Assembly: GCA_051453625.1 (NCBI GenBank)
Contig: JBOZIK010000001.1
Location: forward strand, 262,287,450 to 262,351,449
Reading direction: 5' to 3'
Source: Welwitschia mirabilis
Lineage: Eukaryota; Gnetophyta; Gnetopsida; Welwitschiales
Length of the DNA stretch: 64,000 nt
In this document: positions 45,150 through 56,899 of the stretch, one piece after another
Numbering within the stretch: the stretch's first letter is position 1
How the letters are laid out: each line of letters begins with the position of its first letter
The notes under the pieces: model-generated
Database searches by the model: none
What the model saw: the letters and a program-made list of their open reading frames with translations, nothing else
What the model was told of the DNA's origin: nothing
Position numbers and translations under genes: made by a program

Positions 45150-46445
45150 TATATGATTCTATAATGTTCATCATAACTTAGAGTTAGTAGTATGATATTC
45201 TAGACTTTCTAAAATAATGACGTTAGTAATGTAAAGTTCTATAGCATTCTATGAGGTCCATCAAGGCTTCATGTTATTAGTGTGAAAACCTATACAATTT
45301 TGAAGTGATAATGTCAGCTATGTAGTCTTTGATAGCCTTATTTAGGATTCATAGAGGTTCTATGTCATCAATTTAGCATTATACGCATTTCTAATGTGAT
45401 GCTGTCAATAGTGTAATGATTTATATCCTTATGTAGGGTCTTTTAAGGATCCATGTTAGTGATATTCTATACCATTTTAAAGTTATAATGTTAATAGTGT
45501 GGTGTGTTATAGCCTTTTATAAGATCCATAGAGGCTTCACATTAGTAGTTTAACATCCTATATACTTATGGAGTAATGATGTTAGTAGTGTAATGTTCTA
45601 TAGCTATTTCAATAATGTGGCATTCTATACTCTTTTAGAGTGATGATGTTAATAGTGTAGCACTTCATAGCATTCTGTGAGATCCATTAAGAATTAATGT
45701 GAATATTTTAATATTCTATATACTTCTATAGTAATAATGTTTGTAGTGTAATATCCTATAACCTTTGTGAGATCCATCAATGATCCATGTTAGTAGTGTG
45801 ATATTTTATACTCCTCTAATGTGATATTGTCAATAGTCTAAAATTCTATAGTATTTTTTACAGTCTATTAAGGCTCCTTATCAATAGTGTGATAATCTTA
45901 TAAACTTTTGAAGTGGTGATGTTAGTAGTGTGATTTTCTATAACATTTTGTAAGGTTTGTCAAGGTTTTGTGCTAATGAGGTAGATTCCTATCAATTTAT
46001 GAACTAAGGATGTTAGTAATGTAATGTCTTATTATATTTTGTGAAGTTCATTGAGTCTTCATATGAGTAGTGTAGAATCTTATATGCTTTTCAAATTATG
46101 ATCTTAGTAATATGATTCTTTTTAGCCTTCTATCAGGTTCATCGAGCTTTTATGTTAATAATGTGGCATCATGTATAATTTTGGAGTAATGATCTAAATA
46201 GTGTACTTCCTTATAAAGTTGTGTGAGGTTTATGGAAAACTTCATGTTACTAGTGTAGTATCCTATACCTTTCTAGAGTGATGAGGTTAGTAACGTGATG
46301 TTCTATAACATTTCACAAGGTCCATCAAGACTTCATATTAATGGTATAGCATCATATATCCTTCTATGGGGTCCATTGATAATTAAACATAGTAGTATAA
46401 TATCCTACATGTTTCCAGACTAATATTTTATAGTGTGATGCCCTC
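45150..46445 (-). repeat. Tandem array in the element C leader, about 95-100-bp period, about 13 units
   Basis: On the plus strand each unit has a GATGATGTTAGTAGTGTAAT-like block and a GGTCCATCAAGACTTCAT-like block. These are the reverse complements of the two blocks in the element B array. Unit sequences have diverged strongly from one another. Confidence 0.85.
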
Positions 46446-46609
46446 ATGTATTTTTTGCACTTTAACTTTTATTGTCCTAAGGTTTACATAATTTTAGATT
46501 TAATCTATGATTCCATAAACTATAAAAGATGTTTTTAACCTCTTAGAAGTGTCTATTATGCTTAAATGTTTGTTATTTTAAAAAAATCTTTGGTGTTATG
46601 GATGATTTA

Positions 46610-46620
46610 CTATGATACCA
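46610..46620 (-). other. Primer binding site of element C (initiator tRNA-Met type)
   Basis: The minus strand reads ATGTTACA (LTR end), AT, then TGGTATCATAG, which matches TGGTATCAGAG with one change. This fixes the element's orientation. Confidence 0.8.
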
Positions 46621-46622
46621 AT

Positions 46623-47138
46623 TGTAACATTTTCAATTTTCTTTTTAATCATAACTTAAAAAATAAATATTATAAAATAAAAACATCTTTAAAAGATAAC
46701 ATAACAAAGTGATTGTCTTTTTTTAATGAAAATCATGATGGATAATAAGTGGGAAAAAGACTTATCTTTATTTATTTTGATTTAACTCTTCATAAATTTC
46801 AACCTAGCCAAATGTAGGGCTTTGATATGACATCAAAATTGGATTATGATATCTCAACATTCTAATTTGTAGGACTATTAGGAAGCTAAGCAAATTTATC
46901 AAGGTTTTAGCATACCTATGCAACTCCCATACTTACCTTATGCTTTTCCGAGGACTCCATTTAAAATTAGGAACATGATGTAAATACTTAAAACAACTCT
47001 TTTAAAAGGGTTATATCCCTATACTTGTTATTACATTTTTCACTAACTATAAGTTTTTATTTAGTAATTTAATCAAATTCATAATAAAACATATTTTTGA
47101 TAGCATTTCAATTTAACAATTTTTGGGATCATGATATA
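46623..47138 (-). repeat. Element C 5' LTR
   Basis: On the minus strand it runs from TATATCATGATCCC at 47,138 to ATGTTACA at 46,623. It matches both pieces of the 3' LTR. The canonical starting TG appears as TA in both copies. Confidence 0.75.
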
Positions 47139-48544
47139 AGGTATTAGTAAATTACTTATAAATCTAATAACATCTCATTCATTAATGAAGAAGAGGTTTA
47201 TGAGGATAGAAAAATTTAAATTAAATTAAATTATTATGTTTATATGTCCTTTAGGCTAGATTAATAAAGTGGAGTTCTCTTATGATCTAGTAATCTATTT
47301 GGACTAAACTATATAAGGTAATGCAATACAAAATAGAAATAGAATGGAGAATTAGCAAAGATATCCTACTACATAAAAACATGTATTAAAATAGATCTTA
47401 GAAATTATATATTAATGATTATCAACAATAAATGTGATAAATTTCTTAGTAGCATCATTTACAAGAAATTGAAATCCTAAGTAAAGAAATGTAAGGTTTG
47501 TGCTATTTTACAAAGTACTTTTAGTAGTAAAAATTTCATCCAACAATGAATCATTTTATTTTATTTTGGTATTATATCGAACCTATAAAACATTAAGGTT
47601 AAAAAAAACCTTTATTTATCTTTTACTAAAGTTTCTAATTAGATATCAATTATGAAATTACATTTGAACCATTAAGAAACCTCTAGAGATAATTTATATA
47701 ATTTAAACACTTTATGAAGAAATCCAAGTGAAAGTAATGAATGATAATGGAATAGAAATAGTGGAGCCGAACAAAGAAGCCCACTATCTTTTAATCTTTT
47801 TGGTATTTTTATTAATGAATTAGAAATTTGAATGTAAAAGTATTATTTAGTTCAAACTGATAATGCATAAGTTAAGTTATTATTATTATTATTTATTAAT
47901 ACTATAGCATTAATTTCTTCTCTAGCTTAAGGTTTACAAATCATGTTATACATGATATGTTATTTTCATATTTAATCTAGAATAAAAGTTACTATGGACA
48001 AGACTAAAATAATGATATGTGGCATAAGGAATAAAAGGGAGAACTTTGCATTTGTAAGTGATACAATATAAATTATAGAATTCTATAAATAACTAGATAT
48101 GAAATATTCATGTAAGTGAAATATATGCATGGAATGTAGAGTCACAAGTAAAATGAAAAGTAAGTTAACTATCATGCATAATTATAAGAAAGAATAGATT
48201 TAGGATAAGAAAAATCAAAATTAACTTTTTTAAACTATTATCTGATTAATTCATTTATATGATTATTTCTTTTTAAATATAGTTATGCACAAGAAATGAT
48301 GGAAAAATATTGAGAAGATCCAATGGCTATTTTTGTTGGATGAGTTTAAAATCAAAACACTAACACAATATGATATTTTACTTCTAGAATGTGTCATGTT
48401 ACCACTTGAAGTAGAAGCACTTTATAAATATGTTTTCTTTACTAGAAATATTTTTCAAGGTACAAAGATAAATTTTTCTAAGAAAGTTCTTCAAAGAACT
48501 AGGTGAAATAATGAAGCTTATGAGAGAAAAATGGTCATACAACT
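47139..48544. other. Unassigned AT-rich segment between elements C and A3
   Basis: No domain or repeat could be assigned. It begins next to the element C LTR and ends where homology to the element A LTR starts. A slightly less eroded stretch (GTGGAGCCGAACAAAGAAGC, about 47,760) is present, but no frame is open for long. Confidence 0.45.
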
Positions 48545-49584
48545 GAAGCTCATTATTAGAATTATCTTGATTTAGTTCTACTCAACGAATACACCATACA
48601 AGTGCATGCATATAATTCAACCTGGTATGAATATTTAATAGTTTATTTACCTAGATATAGTAATTCTAATTATCATTAGGTTCATTTTATAGAAATAATC
48701 CTAAAAGGGGAAAAAAGGTATACAAAAACATCTTTATATTTAATATTATAATAATGAAAATATAAATAAAAGAAATATTCTTTTTTTCCCTATATAAATA
48801 AAGGAAATATTCTTATTTTTCTTTTTAATAGTAATGAAAATATTCAAATCTATTAAATCATATTTTAACAATTTACATAACGATTAAAACATACCTAGAG
48901 CTATGCCAATTCTAGAAACATTCTTCCATGCTCATATAACAATATCCATGGATTGGTGCAATGAAGGTAAATAAAAGGAAGTATAGATTAAGCATAATTG
49001 TTAAGATATAACTCTTTATAAAATATTTATATGGCTATATCCTAAGTCCATATAATAAGTAATAAGCCAAAGACTATTTATATTACTTAAATTACTAAAG
49101 TAGAAAATTCTTACAAGCATACACATTCAAGTTAAGATAAAGAGAAAAGATAAAAGAGGTATTTCTATAAATAAAATTTTATTTTTAAGTAATTTATTTT
49201 AAATCTACTAATATAATATATCTTATATACTAAAATTCTCTATTGAATTTTATGTAATATTTTTTCTATAATTTAAAACATTAAACATAATATTTCTGGG
49301 CTCTAAGGAGACATCATAATCAAAAATTAATACTGAATTAATTACAAAGAAAAAAATGAATTATATAATAGACTCCTTAAAATCTAATTTAAGCTATTTT
49401 AAAATTTCAAAAATATTATTTTTGAGGTTACCATTTAAGGTTAAAGACTGTCAATTATTTTTTAAAATTATAGTCCTATCACACTATGCTAAAATAACCA
49501 TAACTTTTAAAATACATTAAGTTTTTAAATGATTTAAGATGTTTTGAAAAGACTATTCGATCTTCTACAAGTTAGTGTCCTCAA
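48545..49584 (-). mobile_element. Element A LTR copy A3 (minus strand), 3' piece
   Basis: The reverse complement matches about 15,300-16,330 and 24,600-26,300, for example ATGTCTCCTTAGAGC, CTTTAGTAATTTAAGTAATA and the ATGAGCATGGAAGAATG block. The last roughly 700 bases of the LTR are missing at 48,545. The last five bases (CTCAA, 49,580-49,584) are the left target-site duplication of Athila copy 2. Confidence 0.75.
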
Positions 49585-50809
49585 TGTTGCGATGCCAAAT
49601 TTTATATATTTGATAGAGTATTTGAGTAGTTTTATAGGATAATAGACATGTATAAGTGGATTTTCAATAATAATGGAGATTCATTACAATAATCATGAAA
49701 ATGCACAATCTTTATTACATTTGATAGAATTTTAGGAAAAATCTAATACTTAACATCTAAATAAGATTTTAATGATTAAAGAGGCTAATTTTATGTAATA
49801 AAGAAATTAAGTAGACCACCATTCACATCATCATCTGGATGATAATATAAACAACAAAATAAAAGATCTAATATGGATGCTCACTGGACTGGGCTAGAAA
49901 CTGGTGTGGATCTCATATAATGTGGAATTTTCTCTAGCATCATCCAAACAATACACAAAATAATATCTAAATATTACTAATGCATCAAACTTCACCTAAC
50001 TCTTACAAAGTCTCATGCACCCCCTTGTGCTTTATTAGGATTTCTTCTGTGTCTATTATATTTCTAGTTTTAGAGTTTTGATGTAGTAAAAATCACTTTG
50101 CCTTTAATTTTATAATCAATATTTTTTTACATCACAAATTTTTATTCTAGAAGATTGAAGGATAGGAGATTAATCTAATTTTGCTAAGAGAAATCTTTCC
50201 TGGTTTTGAGATGTATCTTCTTCATTAAGTTGCTACTACTTTATAATAGGATGTTAGTTTGATTATAATAAAAAACATTTTCGTTTCTTTATTTTCTTGT
50301 TTCCATTTCCATTATGGTTTATGTTGATTATAATTTTGTGATAGATTAGTACTTAATATAGATCATGAGGGCAACCTTTGTTAAGGTTGAAATTGTTAGA
50401 GTACTTGTATTAATAGTTTAATAACTACATGTTTTTTATAATCTATTTAACATACCTAATTACTTAATTAGGATTTAGTGATAGTTTTCGTTGGTTGATC
50501 TTGATTATATAGGATTGATCTCTATGATAAGAAGATTTGATAATCAAATAGATATTTCATTTAAAGTAGTTTTCATTTAGGCATTTGCATCTTACATTTT
50601 TTTTCTTACATTGTTCTTTATTTTTATCTAATTAACAAGAGAATACAAAAATATTTAGTTTGAAATTATTTCTCTTTCTTCTCGCCTACTTCCTTCAATG
50701 GATTATGACATTTGGGTTAACTCTTGTCTATAGTGTGTGTTTTACAAATATCTATTATTTTCAAGATTTGATTAAGGACATAATAATTGCATAAATATGC
50801 ATCATACTA
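49585..50809 (+). repeat. Athila copy 2, 5' LTR
   Basis: This 1,225-base LTR starts TGTTGCGATGCC and ends GCATCATACTA. It matches the 3' LTR at 60,892 throughout, for example GTTTAGTTAACATT-type stretches and TAGGATTGATCTCTATGATA at 50,510. Confidence 0.88.
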
Positions 50810-50812
50810 TTT

Positions 50813-50830
50813 AGGTGCCATTGTTAGGAA
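50813..50830 (+). other. Athila primer binding site (tRNA-Asp type), transition-eroded
   Basis: AGGTGCCATTGTTAGGAA lies three bases after the 5' LTR. The Athila consensus TGGCGCCGTTGCCGGGGA, complementary to the 3' end of tRNA-Asp, differs from it almost only by C to T and G to A changes. Confidence 0.85.
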
Positions 50831-51740
50831 AAGATATAAGGAGTTTGAGGAATGTCATTATCCAAATAAGTAGTTTTTATTTTGATTAAAGTTATTTGTT
50901 TATAGTAGCATTGCATTTGTATAGTATATTTGTAATTTTTTCATTTTGCACTTTTTGATTTTGATTCTATAAATAATACCTTATCATTCCATCTTTCATT
51001 TACATGTTGTGTGATGAACGATGACTCATTTTCTTATAAAAACTAGGGTTTTTTTATTATCTCCTTTTCCATCTAGATGACTTAGGTGGATGACTATGAG
51101 TTTTCTTTTTATCTGTTTTTCTCCAACTCTATTCTTTATGTTTTTGTTTTATATTTTTTTTGTGTGAGTTATCATTCAAGTATATTGTTTAGATGATCGT
51201 TGAGATGACATTTGTAGAAATAATATTAGTCATACAGGGACATGGCAAATTTGGTTAAAAAGCTAAAGTATCAAAAAGAGTTAATGTTATTTGAAGAGAA
51301 CATCAGAGAAGGCTTATTTTACTATAAACAAAACCTAGGTACACACATCCTAGGTATGAAAGAAATTTTAGGAATTAAATAAGAACATTTTTTTTACATT
51401 TACTAATTTAAAATCTGATTTTTTAAGAGAAAATTATGCAAACAAGAATCTTAAAGGAAATAGTTTTATTTAAATATCAAATTCAATGCAAAAATAGAAA
51501 TAAGTATCATCATCAAATACCCCAATCATGATAGGAACCTCTAATGAAAACATTCATACAATTTCTAATGTCACACTTTAATTTATAATTGCAAATAAAA
51601 AGTGTGAAATTCAAAATGCTTTTGACATACCTCTTGAAAATGATGTTGAGCACAAAAATTTAAATGCATATTATTTATGTTTTTGAGAACATTATGATGA
51701 TTATTTTCAACATTTATGTAACATAGAACAACTCATACTT
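50831..51740. other. Athila copy 2 leader
   Basis: This is non-coding AT-rich sequence between the primer site and gag. I see no further structure. Confidence 0.5.
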
Positions 51741-51749
51741 ACTTAAGGA

Positions 51750-52411
51750 AATGGTTAAAAAAGTGTATTAGTGATCATACTCACATAGTAGTCTTCCCTG
51801 TCACACTTAATTGAAAAGAAAAATTATGGCTTAAAAATATTCCATACAAAAATCTTAAAACATTAAATCAAGTACAAGAATCCTTTATCAAAATATTCTT
51901 GAGTGAAAGTACAATGAGAAAAAGGGAAAAAAAGTAATAAACTTTCAACAAAAATCTAATGAGGATTATACCACAATATATGAAATATTTTGCATAATGA
52001 TATACTCTAATCTTGTTAATGTATTTTTTCAAGATGAAATAATAGATTATTTCTATAGTGGATTAAATAGTCAAGCTAAACAACTTATGAATTTTTCTTG
52101 TGATGGAAACTGATAAATTAAATGTTAGATAATGCATAAAAGTTGTTGAAAGAATTAGTTAACATAAGTCAAACTTGGTCAAAAACAATATTTAAAGAAA
52201 ATCATACTATAGGCCAAATCATAAAAGATATTAAAAAAGTAAGACAAGAAAAGAAGAAAGTACAATATGATCCAATAAATATAATTAAGTATTTTAATGT
52301 CACTTTAGAAAAATACACACAAATAATGCTTAAAGCAAAAGTAGCAACCAAAAAAATGTATTTTCAACATGCAATTTATGTGAAGATAATTATTATGTAA
52401 CAAATGAATGT
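51750..52411 (+). pseudogene. Athila copy 2 gag with zinc knuckle, broken
   Basis: IIDYFYSGLNSQAKQLMNF (about 52,035-52,100) matches the Athila gag block F..GL....R.L.D. A zinc knuckle follows at 52,370-52,411, reading CNLCEDNYYVTNEC. This is C-X2-C-X4-Y-X4-C, so the expected His is Tyr, a change explained by a single C to T (CAT to TAT). An 85-codon open frame at 52,143-52,400 covers part of the region in another frame and is not itself the gag frame throughout. Confidence 0.75.
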
Positions 52412-53280
52412 CCTTTATTACCAATATATAAAGAAAAAATTTATAAAATGGTGTGCGCATTTAATTAAGAGCCTTATAAATTTAGAAATCAAAATTAATA
52501 TCAACAAAGAATGAGTGAACAATTAAAATTTTAACCTTATAAAGATAAATTTAAAAGCTAAAACTTTTAAACAAGTCATTCAAATTTTTGACAATTTGAA
52601 ATAGATTCAAGAGCTTAGATTTTCAATAAAGTAATTTAAAATTCCAATCAAGTAGCTCTAATGTTCATGAAATTACTTTAAATTTTTAAAAAAATGAGAA
52701 AGATTCACTTAGAGATTTAATAGCCAAGATAAGAAAAACATAAGAAAAGAGAAAAACAAATAGTAAAAATCTAGTTAATGTTCTTTAACAAACAATATTA
52801 GTAGATCAAAGGCAATAAAGATCACTTGCAACTCAACCTTTACCAAATACTAATGTAATTAAGAAAGATTAGAAAGTTGTAATAAGAAGTAAAAATGATA
52901 CAACACCTTCTACTTATGAAACTTCAATATTTAGAAATAATGTAAAAGATGATGAAGAAGAAGACAATGTAGAAATTTTATAAAAACATAACTTCCATTT
53001 TCTTTTAAATGATATGCTTACCATTAAAATTCTTTACAAGACAATGGGGAAAAACCTGCTACTCCTTGGCTTAATAGATTAAACAAAAATACTACTTTTG
53101 ATAATTATTTAAAAGCCTTAATATAAGATGTAATCATAAATTTACCTTTCTAAAAACTCTTGAAAGAAAATCCTAAATATCCTAAGTTGTGAAAAAACCT
53201 AGTTCAAAGGAAAAAAAAAAAGAACCATACTTAGTAAATTTTTCTTTATGTAATCCATATCCAACTTAGTCATGGAAAAA
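52412..53280 (+). other. Athila copy 2 gag-protease linker region
   Basis: This is the poorly conserved stretch between zinc knuckle and protease. Only short low-complexity frames rich in Lys, Asn and Glu are readable. Confidence 0.4.
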
Positions 53281-53289
53281 TGTCCAAAA

Positions 53290-53540
53290 TTTAAAGATAT
53301 TGGGGTAGCAACATTCAATGTTACTTTAGAAGAAAAATTAATTAGTACAACCTTAATTAATGTAGGAATAAGGTTAAGATCATGCTTCTTCACATTTTTT
53401 AAATACTTAGTTTTAAAAATCAAATTAAACCTACATGTATCATCTTAGTTAGTCAATACTTTAGTTAAGAAACTATTAGGAATTATGAAAGAGTTGGTGA
53501 TCCAAATAAAAGAAGATTTTTATCTAATATATATGGTTGA
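53290..53540 (+). pseudogene. Athila copy 2 protease region
   Basis: The plus strand reads ATFNVTLEEKLISTTLINVG, then SCFFTFFKYLVLK and, after one stop, LGIMKELVIQIKEDFYLIYM. This parallels the Athila protease: a cysteine/aspartate core (here LINVG, with the catalytic Asp-Leu-Gly replaced) followed by G...DVLV..D.F.FP..F. The catalytic motif is not intact. Confidence 0.6.
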
Positions 53541-54229
53541 TATTAAAGTTGAGTATTTTGTGCAACCACCCACTACATTATAGACACGTAAATTATAATA
53601 ATGTAATGTCATATTAGAAATAAGATATTTACTCTTAGAGTGTTTAATGCCACTAAAAATGATTTAATAGAAAAATGGAATTTAGAGGAGGAAATTAAAT
53701 AAACTTTATTTTAACAAAATTTTTCACTTGAAGAGAGATGATTAATGATTCATAAACCTACTTCATATGATGATCTAATTGAAGTAGAGAACTTAAAATC
53801 TTTAAACCTTAATGAACTCAATTATGAATACCTTGTAACTAACTGGTTTGATTAAGAGAATGAAGAAATAAATTCTGTAATCTTAGAAGAAGTTTAACAT
53901 CTAAACTCAATTGAGAATCTATATTTTAAGGGGTATCATCCATCTCTAGCAGTAAGATGATTATCAAATAAAATAGTCAATTCTAAGAATTCCATAACAA
54001 AAACTGAAGATCATTACTTAAAATTGAAATAATTGTGTAGAGGATTGAAATACATCTTTTTGTTTAATAATATAAAGAAATCTTTGATAATAAGTGAACA
54101 TATTTTCCCTCAATAAGAATTGATTTTAATCTCACTTTTGGCTTCTAATCTAATGCATTTGCTTAAACTCATAAAGATATAATAGCCATCCCTACTTTCA
54201 TATTTTAACATAAAATCTACCATAAAGAT

Positions 54230-55000
54230 AATGTAATATTAGTTAGATAACCCTAATGAAGACTAAATTCAGCCCTTAAATAAGTCATTAAAGTTGAAAT
54301 TATTAAACTAATGGATGTTGTAATTATCTATGTCCTTTTTAATAGTAAGATGATTAGCCCTTTTACAGTAGTACCTAAGAAAGTTGGGAAGTGAAGAATG
54401 TGTATTAATTTTAGAAAGCTTAATGAAGTAAGAAATAAAGATCATTTCTTACTACTCTTTTTAGATCAAATTCTTGATATAATCCAAGGACATGTCTTTT
54501 ATTTAATAATTTTTTTAATGGGTATATCAGTTACAATCATGTTTTTATAGCTAGTGAGAATCAAGCAAAGATAACTTTCACTTTACTTTTTGAAACTTAT
54601 ACCTTTAAATGCACATAATTTGGACTTTATAATGCTCCTATAACTTTTTAATATATAATGATGGGTATTTTTTTTTGCTATAATAGAGGATTCAATTAAA
54701 AACTTTTTAGACGACTTCTCAATATTTGGTAAAAAATTTAATAAATCATAAAAGATTATATTAGATAGATGTATTGAGAGTGGTTTATATTTGTTCTGGG
54801 AGAATAATTTCTTTTTTGTTAATAGTGAAATTATGTTAGGTCATCACATTTTTGGTAAAGAAATTAGGATGGACCATGCTAAAGTAATCATCATTAAAAA
54901 TCTAAACCCTCTAATAAATGTTAAACAAGTAAGATCTTTTCTTTGCCAATGTGGTTTCTATCATCATTTCATTCAAGATTATGATTAAATGTTATAAATA
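54230..55000 (+). pseudogene. Athila copy 2 reverse transcriptase, broken
   Basis: At 54,378-54,520 the plus strand reads KKVGK, a stop where Trp is expected, RMCINFRKLNEVRNKDHF, then LLLFLDQILDIIQGH. This corresponds to the RT block W.VC.DYRKLN..T.KDHFPLPF.DQMLERL. Further on, LDDFSIFG-type catalytic-loop remnants (LDDFS at about 54,708) and LGHHIFGKEIRMDHAKV (54,836-54,890) are present. This enzyme copied element RNA into DNA. Several Trp codons have become stops. Confidence 0.85.
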
Positions 55001-55545
55001 TTTTTACCTTTTACTCAAAAAGAATGCTAAATTTTATTAGAATAAATCAAGTCAATTTTCTTTTGAAATACATAAAGATAAAATCTCTTTTAAACCTTTA
55101 ATACTAGGGCCCAATTGGAATAAAAATTTTGAATTAATATGTGATGCTAGTAATATTGCCATGGATGTTATTTTTTATTAAAAATGTGTTTAAGCCATAT
55201 CGTGTCATGGCAAAACTTTATTAAAACCTCAATCTAATTACACTAATACTAAAAAAGAAATGTTACTCATAATATCTTATCTTAATAATCTTAGAAACTA
55301 TTTTTAAGGCTTTCGTATCAATTTTTACATAGATCATGCAACTTTATGTTACCTTATGACCAAAAAATGATTCTAGTATTAAACTCGTTAGATGGAGCCT
55401 TCTTATGCAAGAATTTATTCTTACTGACATTGATAGAGCAGGGAAACATAATAGTGCAGTAGATCATTTTTCATGACATTCATCTTCTCTGATAAATTAG
55501 GAAAACATAATAGTATAGCAGATCATTTTTCATGACTTTCATATT
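55000..55545 (+). pseudogene. Athila copy 2 RNase H, broken, with internal duplication
   Basis: ICDASNIAMDVIF-like sequence (about 55,140-55,170) matches the CDAS.YA.GAVL start of the RNase H domain. The end GKHNSAVDHFS occurs twice (about 55,440 and 55,500) because about 59 bases are tandemly duplicated. Confidence 0.75.
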
Positions 55546-55729
55546 CTCTTGATGATCTTTTAATTAATAATTCTTTTCATGATGAATAGATTTTTTTCAT
55601 ATTTTCTACTCATCCTACTCTTTGATACACTGATATAGTAAATTATCTTATTATCATAAAAACACCTCAACATTCAAGTTATAATCAAAGAAAATCTCTT
55701 TTTCCATAGGATTGATTATTATGAATGAA

Positions 55730-56880
55730 ATAAACCACATCTTTACCATAGGTGTAAAGATTAGATCATGCAAAAATGTGTGTTTGAATGGAAATGATTA
55801 GATGTTCTTAACTTTTATAATGATGATGTATATGGAGGATACTTTAGTGAACATAAAACTACAATGAAAATGTTTCACTCTGGTTTCCATTGGCCTAGCG
55901 ATTTTTAGGATTCTTTTGACTTTGTTAGAAGGTGTGGTGCTTGTTAACATTATGGTAGACTTATTCATTCTCATGATATACCCATTAAACCTATTTTAGA
56001 ATGTGAATATTTTGACTATTAGGGATTAACTTTATTAGCCCTATTAAAGCACCTTCTCATGATGAGAATTACACTTTAGTGGCCATTGATTATATTACTA
56101 AATCAGTTTAAGCTATTCCTATTGTTACAAATGATGCCTGAATTATTTGTAATTTTATTTGAACTTTATTTTGGTTTTTCTATAATTATCACTAGTAATC
56201 AAGGAACTTATTTCATAAATTATCCTTTTAGAAAACTTATCGTTTCCATAAGAATTGAGCATAGAGTTTCTTGTGCTTATATTCTTCAATAAAATAGTCA
56301 ACTTGAAAATGTAAATAGAGAAATTAAGAAAATGCTTTAATAATGTATCTACATAAATAAATCATATTGGGCTTCTAAGCTTCGTTATATTCTTTGGAAT
56401 TGCCATACTACTTTGCATAATTCTGTTGTTTCTTCACTTTATGAACTTATGTATAGAAAAGTTTGTATCTTATTAGTTGATGTTTGTTGTAATCCTTATC
56501 ATTATACTCATCAACTAAATATTGTAGAATTAGGTAAAAATCATAGAACTAAATTAGCTTAACTTAATAACTTAGATGAAAAATACATTCTTGCCATACA
56601 TTAAAACCTATTCATAAAGCCTAAATTAAGGCTAAACATTATAAATGTTAATTCATAAATAGCTTGAACCTAGTTAACTTATTCTTTTATACAACACTTG
56701 AGTGCATCTTATACATAATAAGTTGAGCTCTAAATGGTTAGATCCTTATCTTAAAGAAAAAGTACATTCTAATTAATTAGTTGAGAATTCTGACTTAAAC
56801 ACTAAAGAGATCTAGAAAGTTAATGGACAAAGTTTAAAAATATATGAAAAACCTATTCATGCAACCTTGAACGTGATAAA
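55730..56880 (+). pseudogene. Athila copy 2 integrase and pol C-terminus, broken
   Basis: KMFHSGFHWPS, then FVRRCGAC (55,868-55,945) is the zinc-finger part of integrase. HDIPIKPILECEYFDYW-like sequence and then ALLKHLL (about 55,970-56,060) lead into the catalytic core. SNQGTYFINYPF (about 56,194-56,230) matches the SD.GTHF core block. ELMYRKVC (about 56,445-56,470) and ELGKNHRTKLA (about 56,525-56,560) match the end of the core. KVNGQ at about 56,820 is the conserved tail. Integrase inserted the DNA copy into the host genome. Many stops are present. Confidence 0.82.
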
Positions 56881-56899
56881 AGCAATTGTTTTGGAGGTT

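Larger units (their letters stand above)
33406..47138 (-). mobile_element. Element C: minus-strand LTR element, internally deleted, split by element B
   Basis: The 5' LTR (46,623-47,138) and 3' LTR (43,807-43,404 plus 33,493-33,406) flank a primer site, a leader with a tandem array, a small pol tail and a polypurine tract, all on the minus strand. Element B is inserted in the 3' LTR. Without B, the 3' LTR is about 490 bases against 516 for the 5' LTR, and the internal part is only about 2.8 kb, so most of gag-pol is missing. Left (CAAGT) and right (AGGTA) flanks do not form a clear target-site duplication. Confidence 0.65.
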
